From positions 1,464,824 through 1,528,823 of the forward strand of contig NBBA01000012.1 of assembly GCA_002794785.1 (NCBI GenBank): 64,000 nucleotides of DNA, read 5' to 3'. The notes under the pieces are model-generated. The model did not search any database. It saw only the letters and a program-made list of their open reading frames with translations, and was not told where the DNA came from. This stretch comes from Coniferiporia sulphurascens (Eukaryota; Basidiomycota; Agaricomycetes; Hymenochaetales; Hymenochaetaceae). Positions 24,233-35,999 of the stretch are shown here, in pieces. How positions within the stretch are numbered: the stretch's first letter is position 1; each line of letters begins with the position of its first letter. A program made the position numbers and the translations under genes.

Positions 24233-26568
24233 ATGAGCCCCATCATTGCCACCGTAGTTCTGTCTCTGTGCTCGTATGTGCTATGGCGTTTCTTTGTCCC
24301 AAAGTCACCTCTTGCAAAAATACCTGGCCCCCCAAGGGATTCTTGGTGGAAAGGTAGTTCCGTCAACAGTCCGGAGTGGTGCTTCCTAGTGACCAGTTTT
24401 TGCTGCAGGCAACTTTCACAAGGTTTTCGACAGAAACGGCTGGGAGTTTCATCACAATTTAGTCGAGAAATACGGAAGCGTGGCCAAGCTATCCATGCTT
24501 TTTGGAGTGAGAGACTCCCTGCCATTGTATCTTCACAACTGCGGACAAGTTGCTTACCATTTTCTTTAACTTTCTTTAAGGATGAGCAACTTTATGTCAC
24601 CGATCCCCTCGCGCTACATCATATTGTCGTCAAAGAACAGTATGTTTATGAAGAGACAAGCATGTTTATCGCGTAGGTGTTCTACATGAGTCGACCCAGT
24701 TGATACTTACAAAATTACCTCCTTAGGAGCAATATTCTTATCTTTGGCCGAGGTCTTCTGTCCACTCTGGGTATGTCCTTACAATGTTGTAATGGATACG
24801 GATAATGACCATCCCTCTCTTGCATAGGAGATCATCATCGCAAGCAGCGCAAAATGCTCAATCCCGTCTTCTCTCTGAAGCACATGCGCGATCTGACGCC
24901 TATCTTTTACCCGATTGCGTATGAGGTAAGTAACCTCGAATCGAGCTGAAAGTCCTCAATTGAAGAATCCTTCAAACTTCATCTTAGCTCCGGGATGTTA
25001 TCGATCGTCAAGTCCGAGGCGGAGCAGAGGAGATTGACTTCAAGTTATGGCTATCTAGGGCAGCATTGGAGATTATCGGACAAGGAGGTTTGGGATACTC
25101 ATTCAATGCGCTTGACGATACAAGGACGGACACATATAGTGATGCAATTAAGAATTTAAGGTGATTTCTTTTTTTGTTGGATTAATCGAGCCAAATTAAT
25201 GCGATACCGACAGTCAGACAAATTTCAAGCTTATTTTATACCGGCAGTTCCTGCCCTGGCTTGTAAACATTGGTACGCCTGCATTCCGCAGGAAAATCCT
25301 GGAGTATATTCCCTTCGACCTCGTTAAGGAAATGATCAAAATTGTGGACACCATGGACGATCAATCGAAGCATATATTCAAGGAGAAAAAGAAGGCGTTT
25401 GAAGACGGCGATGAGGCCGTAAAGAGACAGGTAGGAAATGGAAAGGACATCATGAGTATTCTCCGTAAGTGCATGTGCTCAATAATTTTATCACGGCTGC
25501 ACTTATACGCCCTCAGTAAGAGCAAACTTGGCCGCTAAGGAGGAAGACCGTCTGCCAGAGAGGGAGCTCCTGGGACAGATGAAGTATGCCAGTCATCTTT
25601 GAAATTGTTCGGCGCGTCAAGGAATTCATCCATTTGCTTATAGTACTTTCATATTTGCGGGACACGACACTACGACAAAAGCCGTCTGCCGCATATTACA
25701 TCAGCTGGTCCTGAATCCGGACGTGCAGTCCAGACTCCGCGGAGAGGTGAAGGCGGCCCGTAAGCAGCATGGCGATCTCGATTATGACACGCTCATGGGG
25801 CTGCCGTACCTCGATGCCGTCTGCCGCGAAACGCTGCGTGTATTCCCACCCGTTAGCATGCTAAGTCGCACGTACGTGTTTTTAATCACTTAAATTACTA
25901 AGGCGTATTGTGTCTCCTTGCTGACGATTATACTTCCTTAACCATACATAGTACAAGGAAAGATGTGGTTCTACCCCTCCTTTGGCCAATCAAATCTGCG
26001 GACGGAAAATCCGAAATCAAGGAAATTCCCCTCAAGAAGAACACAAACGTTATAATTTCTGTGATTGGGGCAAACAGAAACAAGGTGATATGGGGCGAGG
26101 ATGCGGGTGAGTGGAAGCCGGAGCGCTGGCTCAAACCACTCCCTGAGAGCGTTCAGGAAGCCCATCTTCCAGGCGTTTATGCGTCAATGTGAGTGTAAGT
26201 GGACTTTTAAGGTAACTCTTTTAATGATTATCCAACCAGGATGACGTTCCTCGGAGGTGGAAGAGCCTGCATGTATGTTTTCCGAATACCCTCTAAACGT
26301 GACCATCGCACTGATCATGATGCAATAGCGGCTTTAAATTTGCCGAAATTGAAATGAGTAGGTGATTTGCTAGAGCCACTGGTACTACACTCACAACCAA
26401 TCCTCCTAACACTTAGAGTTAATCCTGTCGATCTTGCTCGACGTTTTCGTCTTCAGCCCCGGTCCGGATATCGTCTGGTCGATGGGTGGTCTGGCGTCTC
26501 CCTTCGTCGGAAGTCTGGAAAGCAAACAGTCTCAACTTCCCTTGAAAGTGACCCTTGTTGAAGAGTAA
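24233..26568 (+). CDS. Cytochrome P450 monooxygenase, tandem copy 2
   Basis: Close paralogue of the gene at 20.5 kb with the same intron positions throughout. Starts MSPIIATVVLSLCSYVLWRF, hinge IPGPPRDSWW, I-helix FAGHDTTT, K-helix ETLRVFPP, PERW, haem loop FLGGGRACIG, and C-terminus ...SQLPLKVTLVEE with TAA 26566-26568. All introns are GT-AG, including those following the codons TATGAG (near 24927) and GAAATGA (near 26356), where copy 1 has GC. Substitutions relative to copy 1 cluster in the N-terminal third (for example LIFGRG for VVFGGG) and in parts of the substrate-recognition regions (VSMLSRT for VTILSRT), so substrate range may have shifted. No stop or frameshift seen, so it should be functional. 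Confidence 0.92.
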
Positions 26569-27326
26569 GCAGTAGTAACTCAAACTAGACAAAGGTACGG
26601 AAGTGGGCCGTCAAGATTGGTTGAAGCACGAATGAATAAGTAACGATACTTCCTGTGATATATGCCGTGGGGGAGCCATGCCCTCACCCTGGGTGGGATG
26701 TAACCGCTTGCACCCCGGCGTAAATAGATATGAAATTGCAAGATGTCTTGCCATCGTATTACGCGTGATTGTGCAGTAATCAGTGGAGATGAGAAGTAAC
26801 GAGTTTCATTGTCAAGTCATTAGCTTTTATGACGATGACGAGAGTAAGGTAGGTGATCAGGTACAGTACTTGCCATAACGCATTGAGTAAGCCTGAAACT
26901 ATAGCCCGCTGAAACTATATCCTGAACGAGTGGGTCGGGATTACATAAGTGAGATTCTTTGAAGAGGATTCTGTTAGCGAAGCCGCAGTTAGTGTTGCAG
27001 CGGATAAATGCTTAATTATATACAGAAGACTGCTGATCTCTGTATTAATCGATTAGACATTACGAGCTATCCAATTAAAGTGCGTAGAGACTGTGGCGAT
27101 GTTGCTGCGCCGCGATCGCGTGGGATTTCGATCTCCGGATTCTCGAAAGTCGCGGTGCTGCGCAGGACGCGTCAAAGTCACGTGCTACGCGTACCCGTGC
27201 GATTCCGAATACAGGAATGTGGCCCGCCCTTTTGGACTTTCAATCGGCCGTCATCTCATCGCACAATCGACGCTCTTCCTCTTTTCTTAGCCTTAATCTC
27301 TCTTTCTCGGTGTGGGCTGTATTACT
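26569..27326. other. Intergenic, E2 promoter
   Basis: Holds the P450 copy 2 3' flank and the promoter of the E2 gene. A pyrimidine-rich stretch (about 27280-27310) lies just before the E2 start codon. No gene seen. Confidence 0.5.
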
Positions 27327-28192
27327 ATGGATGCAAGGTTACGCCGCGTGCAAAAGGAGATCCTCGGTGAGCTAGTTAGATCACTGACTGACGACTTTGA
27401 CTACTCATTTTGGATATGTTCTGCCTCGGGCCAGACTGCAAGAATGACAAGTCTTCAAATATTACCCTCGATCTCATAGACAACTCGCCTTATCACCTCA
27501 AGGGCTCCTTCAATGGTCCGGAAGGTACCCCATATGAAGGCGGCCGTTATGACGTGGTTAGTCCAGCTAGCGTGCCCTGCGAGACCTTCGATGGCCATAT
27601 CCTGCAAACTCACCTACGGTTGCGTGCAGGACATCGTTGTGCCCGAGTCGTACCCCTTCCAGCCCGTTAAGATGCGGTTCATCACGAAAGTGTATCACCC
27701 GAACGTATCCTCCGCGAGCGGCGCGATCTGTCTCGACATCCTGAAGGACGCGTGGTCGCCCGTATTGACGCTTAAATCGACACTCATTAGCTTGCAATCA
27801 CTGCTCTGCTCGCCTGAGCCGAGTGACCCGCAGGACGCGGAAGTCGCGAAGCACTACTCAACGAGTCGGACGAGCTTCGAGGACACTGCACGATACTGGG
27901 CACAGATATACGCGGGTGCACCAGCAAAGGGAAAGGCACCTAGTGCGGACCCGTCACGCGTGGGAACACCGCGGGACGAGGTCGCCATTGCCGGACTGGA
28001 GGAAGCGCATGTAGTGCAATTTGAGAGTCTTGGATTCGAGAGGAGTAAAGTGGTGAGCACGTGAACAACACCTTTGTAGAACAAATAGTCTGACCGATGC
28101 GGTAGATCGACGTGCTCCGAAGACTAAATTATCGCGGTGCGAATGTAGCTAATATCAACGAGGATAGGGTAGTTGAAGAGTTGCTCAAATGA
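27327..28192 (+). CDS. ubc1: Ubiquitin-conjugating enzyme E2 with C-terminal UBA domain (Ubc1/UBE2K type)
   Basis: Class II E2 that accepts ubiquitin from E1 and extends ubiquitin chains, chiefly K48-linked in the known family. Four exons: 27327-27366 (MDARLRRVQKEIL), 27435-27556 (CKNDKSSNITLDLIDNSPYH and the GSFNGPEGTPYEGGRYDV block), 27630-28052 and 28106-28192. The catalytic core shows HPNVSSASGAICLDILKD with the active-site cysteine, followed by AWSPVLTLKSTLISLQSLL. After a linker rich in Ala/Pro/Lys, the UBA domain reads VVQFESLGFERSKV and DVLRRLNYRGANVANINED, ending VVEELLK. All donors and acceptors are GT-AG in frame. About 223 residues, the normal length for this class. Lies downstream of P450 copy 2; a relic of a duplicate is at 23.3 kb. 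Confidence 0.95.
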
Positions 28193-28803
28193 TCTCCTTA
28201 CTATTCGGTTGCATTGAAGCCGCCTTTTTTGAGTGTGTCGCAGAAGTTCAAAACAATGTAAAACGAGAAATACAAAAACTGAGATTATCCTATTTGCTCG
28301 CCAAGGCCCTTTGTATGCCGTATGTTTTTCCGTACCTTTTTATTTGGTTGTCCCGCGTTCCGGCCCGGGTAATGGTACTATGACCGAGCCGGCCGACACG
28401 CGTCTGCCATCAACAACTTGAACTGCTTCAGCTAGCAGTTTAACTAAGCTCGACGCAAATAGCAAATTTATGGACAAAGCCCGGCCAGAAGTCCATTATA
28501 TATCTACTTCACTTACTTTCTCCTTGTTTTCGTTCAGAGGCGCTTTTGTACACCGGGACACGGGAGGCCCAGACAAAGGCCTACTGTGCCTTGGTGCGAT
28601 AACCGTGCTCGTGTGTCTCCTTCACTCAACCACCGTGGCACCCTTTGGAAGACTCAAGGCACCAGCGACTCTGGGGTCGTTTGAGTAATAGCTAATCCTG
28701 AATCTCAAATCTCGGCCAGCCGTGGCAGAAGATCAGGTCAGTCTAAAACGCGTTTCGAGTTGTGTGTCCATGCTCATTCCCCGGACACCTAAAGGAAACC
28801 GAC
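28193..28803. other. Intergenic
   Basis: No gene recognised between the E2 and the F-box gene on the same strand. Short open frames lack motifs. Confidence 0.5.
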
Positions 28804-30459
28804 ATGTTCGTACATGAACCTCGTCCGAATGCAAGCGCCGTGTCACGCCTCCCTCCGGAAATCCTTCTACTTATTTTCTCGGAATTCAACTGGGGACGGT
28901 CTGAACCATCAGTGCCCGCAGGAAGCGATTGCCCGTGGTTTCAGTACATTCGGACGAAGAAAACGCTGCTGCTCGTTTGTCGCTCGTGGTGGAACGTCGC
29001 ATGTCCATCCCTCTACTCCCTCATATATTTGCATCGGATAGGGCAACTGTCCGCCTTAGTCAGGACGCTCGAGGAGAGCGCGTCCACCAGTCGTCAAAGT
29101 CCACGGCTTGGCTTTGGGCGTTGGGTCGATCATATCCGAAGTGAATTCTGTATCCCACAAATGTGGGAGGATGTCTATCGTGCGAACATGTTAAGACTAA
29201 TCATACTGTGCCCGAGCGTCAGAACATTGGTACACAGGCCGATATGGGACGACCATATCGTTTTGTCGCAAAACCTGGACTTACTGCGCATAATCGACGC
29301 CAAGACGAGTCTTCCATACCTGCGCGATCTCGATTTAGGCGAGTCGATATTAGCTGCTGAGTCTTCGAACCTTCACGGCCTCTCGTCTTTCCCCAACCTG
29401 ACAAGGCTACGCTTAACGGTTGCTTATCTCTGCCACGTGCCACTCCCTGTTCCTCCAACTATTTGCAAAGTCTCCCTTCCAAATCTCCAGGTCCTGGAAT
29501 GCGAAGTCCGCACTAGAGCCGCGTACGATGATATCAAAGTCATTTCAAGTCATTGGAGTCTTCCGGCCCTTCAACACCTCGCCGTCGAGCTCGTTTGGTC
29601 GTGGTCCTTAAGACAAGACGAAACTTCGCTCCAGCCAATCGAATCGCTCTGCGCCGCGCATGGCGCGCATCTGCGCTCCATACTCATTGACAATCGTCCG
29701 TGCCATTCCCTATTCACACACAGTCTCGCGCACGTGCTCCGTCTCTGTCCCAAACTCGAAAGGCTCACGTATCCGTATGACACGGTGCCCGTGCTGCCCG
29801 CGCCTGCAACAGATTCAGCAGCTCCGACTCATAGCGCGCTGCGCGTCGTTACATTTTTCCCGGAACTGCTCTCGACGCGCATCGCAGGAAGTGTAGAGCC
29901 ACATCTAGCAGTACTCGCGCGGCGTACGGCATTCCCTGCACTCAATTCTGTGGTGCTGCTCGACCCGCGCCTGCGTGACACGCTCGTCGACCCCGATATT
30001 CTGCCTGCCGCGTTTACTGACGAACTGCGCAAGTGGATAAGTGTGCTCGCCCAGTATGGCGTACGCTTGCTGAACTGTGAGGGTCAATTGCTTGCGATCC
30101 GCCCGGAGGGGGGTGACCGCACATGCTCCGATGAGAGTGACCCAGAGTACGGAGTGTACAGCGATTCGGACAGGTTCCCATCGTCTGAGTCTTCAGTCCC
30201 CGATCCGGAGAGTGACTGGGGGAGTGACTCAATGGTGCTAGAAGGGGACCCAACGTTCCTCCGACCATCCCAGATTGAACGGGAAGAGGCGCTCGCGTTG
30301 TTCGAGCAGACACTTGATTCGGAAAATGAGGTGCGTGTTCTTTCGCTTTTGCGGCATTTCTGTCGCTATGAGCCACGCCAAGTGTTCACACAGCATATGG
30401 GCTTTTTTCTTGTGGCAGATCCTCAGTCTGAGTTCGAACGGCGACACGGATTCGGATAA
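28804..30459 (+). CDS. F-box protein with leucine-rich-like region
   Basis: Single-exon gene; the first ATG in the frame is at 28804 (MFVHEPRPNASAVSRLPPEI). The F-box occupies about residues 15-65: LPPEILLLIFSEF, then after a short insertion TKKTLLLVCRSWWNVACPSL, which matches the Skp1-binding F-box pattern. The rest contains leucine-rich, LRR-like segments (LPYLRDLDLGES, FPNLTRLRL, LPNLQVLECEV, LPALQHLAVEL, CPKLERLTYP), followed by an acidic, Ser-rich tail (SDESDPEYGVYSDSDRFPSS). Such proteins serve as substrate adaptors of SCF ubiquitin ligases and are heavily expanded in agaricomycetes. Target unknown. It is next to the E2 gene, but proximity in fungi does not prove a joint function. Confidence 0.88.
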   Translation: MFVHEPRPNASAVSRLPPEILLLIFSEFNWGRSEPSVPAGSDCPWFQYIRTKKTLLLVCRSWWNVACPSLYSLIYLHRIGQLSALVRTLEESASTSRQSPRLGFGRWVDHIRSEFCIPQMWEDVYRANMLRLIILCPSVRTLVHRPIWDDHIVLSQNLDLLRIIDAKTSLPYLRDLDLGESILAAESSNLHGLSSFPNLTRLRLTVAYLCHVPLPVPPTICKVSLPNLQVLECEVRTRAAYDDIKVISSHWSLPALQHLAVELVWSWSLRQDETSLQPIESLCAAHGAHLRSILIDNRPCHSLFTHSLAHVLRLCPKLERLTYPYDTVPVLPAPATDSAAPTHSALRVVTFFPELLSTRIAGSVEPHLAVLARRTAFPALNSVVLLDPRLRDTLVDPDILPAAFTDELRKWISVLAQYGVRLLNCEGQLLAIRPEGGDRTCSDESDPEYGVYSDSDRFPSSESSVPDPESDWGSDSMVLEGDPTFLRPSQIEREEALALFEQTLDSENEVRVLSLLRHFCRYEPRQVFTQHMGFFLVADPQSEFERRHGFG

Positions 30460-33400
30460 TGCGAGTCCCTAGTACCGTATTGCTGACACCACTATACGCG
30501 CAACCAAGGGACAGGCTTCAGGCGCCAGAAGCTACCGGGTATCGCGCAAGATAGTTACGCCGCCCGTGTCCCATCGCGCGTCTGTACCTGAGCCTTGGGC
30601 CCCGTCGTTCTTCGTCGCCGTCTATGCTTCTTGCTTCACACACAAGATCGGTGAATGTCTTTGCGCTGATGCCAAGAAGCGCCGTGGCAAGATCCAACTG
30701 GTACCGCACGGTCTAGCGACGAACGTGTACAGGAATGAAGACGCCTCTAGTGTGTATTCTATTGATGTATCTTCACAGTCTTACCGGGGTTTTGTCAAAT
30801 GGAATAACAAACGCCATATCGCGTAAAGAGCCCGCTCACTTACGAGAGAGTGCATCGCTTGATATGCAAACGTAAAGAGAGAGAGACTACAGGCTTCTCA
30901 ACCCGGGCTTATTAGCGTTACGGCCACCCCCGATCCGCGTGTCCCTGGGCTTTTTCTCTCCCTTTCCACAAAAGGGGACCGAGCTTCCTCGCCGGCACAT
31001 TTACTTAACAACTCTAAATCGGGAGGAGATAGCGCTCGGCTTCTCCGGACGGATTTGGCTTATGGTAATGGCTTTCCCGGGCGGCAGTATATGCCCGTGT
31101 AGTATGGTCGGAAAGGACTTGTGATTGTGGGATACCATCAACCGTACTAGCGGACCGCTCGCGTGGCCTAGGTCGTTACGATGACCCTTTCGCGTAAGGT
31201 CTACTTTGAAGTGTACTTTTTTGTTTAGATAAGGCGTACGCGTGTATAGTTTTGCCGTGCTTATTATCGAGGTACCGTCCGTGTTTCTGTTTTATTTCAG
31301 GAAAGCTCTGCGGTAAAAATAGCCTCGAAAATTCGGCTATTCACCCTCCACCCGCCTTCCTCGGGGGAAAGGTCAGAAAGAAAACTGGGGTGGAGGAGCA
31401 TATCCTTTCCGCCAGACGCCTTGGAGCTCGCAAAACTTCATCCATGCTGAACGACTCCAAACCCTAAAGACCGGGTTAAGCGTAGCCGTCCGCGTGCGTT
31501 TAGTCCGCGCAAGCGCAATGTAGACAATCCATCACGACTCACCGCTGACGTTGCATTCCAGAGACATCGCTGGCAGGGTCTGGCTCTGAGTAGCAAGTAC
31601 TTCCGGTACTGAAGCTATTGGACTCAGTTGCGGAAGCAGAGGATGAGTGTACTGTAATACAGCCCGGTTTAAACCTGGGATTGGTTTGGTTTGGGACCCG
31701 GATTCAGTGGATCAGCTCCGATAACTTACAACGTTTGTAGCACGCTGCAGGCGCGGAGTTTGAATAAATGCCCGCGCGTCCCCACCGCACTTCGCGGGCC
31801 GTGCGTGAGTCACGAGGTCTCGTGTGGCTATGGACGGGTGCTTGATATTTATCGGATATCCAACATATGCATCTCTCGTCTCCCCTCGACCCAGGAACAG
31901 CGCATGCGTAACTACATGTGCTAAGCCCAGGAGCGAACGTTGCCAATTTTCCTTGTGCGCACATTCGTAAAGTGTTGGACTGGTAACGGAAACGTGCCTT
32001 AATCTTCTCGGGTTACTGTCTGCTTTCGGTGTAATAGACCGTTATGGCGAGGGAAACTGAAGGCTTATCATAAGAGGGGAGCTTCATCTTCATTTAATCT
32101 AGGAGCTAGCTTAAGTTCGCGCACAGCGTTCAATATATACCTTTGAAACGGCACACACGCCTCTTGCACGAGATTGAAACGAGAAACGTTTCCTTCGGCC
32201 GAAACCACCATGACCACCCGTAAATAAATATTTACTGCAGAGCTGCTTGTGCTTAATGTAAAGACCCGTACCCAACACGCGTAAACAATTGTGCAGTCGT
32301 GCATGTGGGCGGCTCGACATGTGGCGTAGGCGAAGGTCAACATGCTAGGTCTTGAAATGCAGACCTTTCTTCTGCGCACCAGCAAAGCCTCGAGACGTTC
32401 TTTTTCTTAGTGCGATGTTGTGCGAATATAGACTCGAGGGTGGCTCCGGGCGCAGTACCGCAGATAGCGTGTGAGTTATAGTCCTGCGTGGGGTAATGCA
32501 GAGGCTAAAAGTGCACAGGACTGATACCGACACGGAGCAGGGGATGTTGACAAGAGAACGGGAGATGGTGAGAAGCATTCGGATCGGCGTGAGGGCAGAA
32601 CTTTGAGACGGCGACGAGGGGACGCGTGCAGGGGACTAACCATATAGCAGGGATTAACTTTGAGAAGGCTGAGGCAGAGGGGTGTGGGATCAATGAAAGA
32701 ACCCCGTACGAAGGACGGACGGCAAGCAGACGAGTGAGCGGAGGTCTAGTAGCGTCACGAGGACAAAGTCCTCGGAGATCCCGCTCAAACGCGGTATCTG
32801 CTACCGAATTTGAGTTATACACGGCAGCAGGAGAGGCAAATAGACGACTTCGAGAACGGCTCTGGCCAGGGGGAAATGGATGTGCGGTGGAATAGAAGGG
32901 AGAAGCGACAGCCGGGGAGGTTCAGACGCGCGGTTGGGGATCACAGGTGGTGTGGGAGATCAGGGCGGCGGAATAAGTGTCGTGGTGCCGTGTGGACTGC
33001 GTTCGGGAGCGTCCATGGTGGGTGTTGCAGTTGCGTGAATGTGGTCGGAGGCAAGCAGGTCTTCCTTTTCCACACCCTCTGGACGCGTGGATGGGAGACC
33101 GCTGAGGGTGTATTCAGGCCGATAGAGCCACATTATCCCACAGATAGTAACAGGCACAGTCCGAGGATACACCCGTGAGGATTATCTAGCAGGAGCATAG
33201 CATAACATGCACTGAAGGGAGCACGACCGGAACAGGGCGTAGAACGGGCCGAGGGACGCACCGAGCATGATTCCGAGACGCAGTATGTTTTTTTTAGGGA
33301 CTGTCCCCGTTCGCAACTTGTTCCGCCTTTTTTTCGCGCGGGGGGAAATGTCGGGAAATACAGAGGAGATACACCGAGCAAGCGATGGACTTGTTGATTC

Positions 33401-33657
33401 TCTAGCGGCGAAGTGCCCTGCTTCCAAATCCTGCCAGATAAGGCAGACGATCCCACGCGCGTCCTAACCAAATGACGCGGCCTATTCTCGCCCGCTCAAA
33501 ACAAATAGGCCTCTGCTCTCTCCCGTGTTCCTCTCCCCCTGCTCTCACCATCTCCCGCTAGCCGACCGCACACCCTACTCGCCAAAGACGCGGTCCACCT
33601 GCCTCTGACCCACTACAGTCGACCCCCACGCCACGTCCACTCTCATCCCAAGGACTG
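30460..33657. other. 3.2-kb region, no confident gene
   Basis: Small frames on both strands without recognised domains. The plus strand from 32520 to 33180 is strongly purine-rich, ending near a run of eight T at about 33289. A possible small minus-strand gene, divergent from the proteasome gene, may lie at about 32960-33480 (see separate entry). Confidence 0.4.
32960..33480 (-). other. Candidate small membrane-protein gene, unresolved
   Basis: Two adjacent minus-strand pieces look coding-like: KKNILRLGIMLGASLGPFYA, which could be a membrane helix, and further downstream VPVTICGIMWLYRPEYTLSG followed by a polar Pro/Thr tail. I could not find an intron that joins them in frame. Position just upstream of and divergent from the proteasome gene, sharing its promoter, would be typical for a real gene. 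Reported only as a candidate. Confidence 0.22.
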
Positions 33658-35999
33658 ATGCCCGGCGCGACGACCATGGCCCCGCCCCAGACATACGGTA
33701 CCCAACCTATGCAGCGCCAGTTTAATCCGTACTCCGAGAATGGCGGTACCATTCTTGCAATTGCCGGTGCAGATTTCTCTGTCATTGCTGGTGACACGCG
33801 TCAGACCGAGGGTTTCAACATCCAGACCCGATATGCGCCCAAGGTCTTCCGTCTGTGAGTTGGCCTCCCGCGTTTCTTCCTTCCTACCTCTGCGGTATTT
33901 TTCTTTCTTTTCACTCACGAATATTGCAGGACGGACAAGGCCGTGCTCGCAGTAAACGGATTTGCAGCAGACGGGAACATGTTTGTGAAGAAGGTTAAAC
34001 AACGGCTCGAAGTGCGTACGCGTCATTGCTCTGAGATCAGTATATGCTCATCTCTATTATACACGTTTCTAGTGGTATCGTCATGCGCATGCGAAAGATA
34101 TGCCGTTGCGAGCCATCGCCCGCCTAATACAGACTATGCTTTACGCTCAACGATTCTTCCCTTACTACGTATACAATATCCTGGGTGGCATCGAAGATGA
34201 CGGTACGCGATTGTCTTTTTTAATCAGAATCACTCTTGTCTACTTCGCTATCTTCATTTTCCGTTTGCTCTATCCAAATGTCCATCCAACTGCAGTGGAG
34301 ATCGATCTCTGCAAATCCATGTCGCATATTAATTCCATACACGATTGCGTAAAACTGAATTGACTAACTGACCTTTTGCTTTGTGTCTTATCATCTTGAT
34401 CTTCACCCCGTCATTTCCGATCTCCGGCCCCCAACCATAATCTACGCGTCATGAATCCTCACCTCGTGTTTTCCCGTGGCCGATCTACTTTGCTCGTCTT
34501 CGTGTTCCTTATTTCGTGGAAAACGCTGATCGCCGCCGGACGTGTCAAAACAATCACTACAACTCCCGGTCTGGTCGGCCTTCCCTTTTGTAACTGTGTC
34601 CGAACACGCGACCTCCGTCCTTCTGTCCTGGCCCATCGATACGCCAATCTCGAACTAAAGGCACAGGCGCGGTATACTCCTTCGACCCAGTCGGTTCGTA
34701 CGAGCGGGAAACATGCCGCGCAGCCGGTGCTGCTCAATCTTTAGTACAACCCTTCCTCGATAACCAGGTAAGAAATTTATTGTGCAATTTCTGACATACC
34801 TCTGCGCTTTCCCTCGGCCCCTTTAACAATAAAAAATCTCTTTCGGGGCTTGTCTATTTTTCGGTTTCCGCGATGCATTCCTTTCATACCGTGTCGCGTC
34901 GATCTGCTTCTATGCCCCTATATGATACAGCCCTGTTCTTCTTTCGTGGTCCCTTTCCGGCTGCTCTACCCTCTCGTCTTTCATCTCTTGATTTATGCTC
35001 CCGTTTCCGTTTCCATTGTCCCCCTCCTATGCACACCTAAGCGGGGAACGCATGTACTCACTTCTCCGATGCTTCACCGATTTTCCACCGAGGGCTCCGC
35101 GGAGTACAGAGCCGTATAATTCTACTTTTATCGCTGGGGCAAAGTCCCGCCTATCTCTGCTTCCGCTTCTTTTTGCTCATCCTGGGAGATTAGCTCACTG
35201 ACGTTCATCGTTATGGATAGATTTACTTCAAGAACCAGCAACCCCCGCCTGGTGTAGCCGGCGGCCATCCTGTTCATCTTCCTCTCGAGCGCGTCCTATC
35301 GCTCGTCACGGATAGTTTTACGAGTGCGACAGAACGGCATATCGAGGTTCGTTTCATCCCTATTTTTAGCCTGTAAACGTTTCTCCCTTCCCCACCACAA
35401 CCTTCTCCAAAACTTAACGACCTGCCTGCCTTCGTCCCATCCTTATGGTCCCATCTCACATTTGTGTTCCGTGAGACGAGTAAGCTTACCGATATTTTCC
35501 CTTTACCGGTTACTTCTTTCTACTCCGCGCGTTATGTCCTCTTTGGCGTGGCGCTCCTATGTCCCATTCGGTACTTGACGACGCCGCTGTCTCGCTCAAA
35601 ACCGATCCGACTTTCCCGAATGCCATGCTTTGGACATCGCTGTCCCTCGCTTGTAATATCCGACTATCCGCCTATCCGCTGTCTCCCGCCGAATTCACTG
35701 ATGCCGACAACTTGTGCCCTTCTTTTCCCTTGGCCTTCCCATCCCTCGTAAATGGAACCCGATATCTGCATCAACAATAACCCTATCAACCCTCCTGCGC
35801 GCGTGGCACGACTATTATTTTGGTGTTAATCAAATAACAACAACAGGTCGGTGACGGCCTCGAGATGTTCGTCGTATTTGCGAAAGGACACTCACCGCAG
35901 GGTCTCGACTCGCTCCGTGGCGCGGAGGTGCGTGAGCTGACGAGTCATGCGGACGGCGAACGTGTGTTCGTGGTCCGACAGGAGCTGAAGAAGGATTAA
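33658..35999 (+). CDS. pre7: 20S proteasome beta-6 subunit (PRE7/PSMB1 type)
   Basis: Non-catalytic beta subunit of the 20S proteasome core. Exons give [20 protein letters not shown] and [20 protein letters not shown] in the first, then [74 protein letters not shown], and finally [15 protein letters not shown] with C-terminus [11 protein letters not shown] and TAA 35997-35999. GGT precedes the start of the mature beta fold, but the catalytic Thr position is followed by ILAIAG as in beta-6, not an active Thr-1 subunit. Start is the first ATG at 33658 ([11 protein letters not shown]); the ATG at 33676 has a stronger context (ACCATGG) and may be used. Two introns are short; three are long: 34203-34660, 34768-35220 and 35347-35846. 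Confidence 0.95.

Noticed and set aside
32505..33471. Minus-strand frames rich in Pro/Arg/Ser in the purine-rich region
   Set aside because: Low-complexity composition explains the absence of stops; only one stretch was kept as a weak candidate.
34203..35846. A snoRNA within the long proteasome introns
   Set aside because: I looked for C (RUGAUGA) and D (CUGA) boxes in the right spacing and saw no convincing pair.
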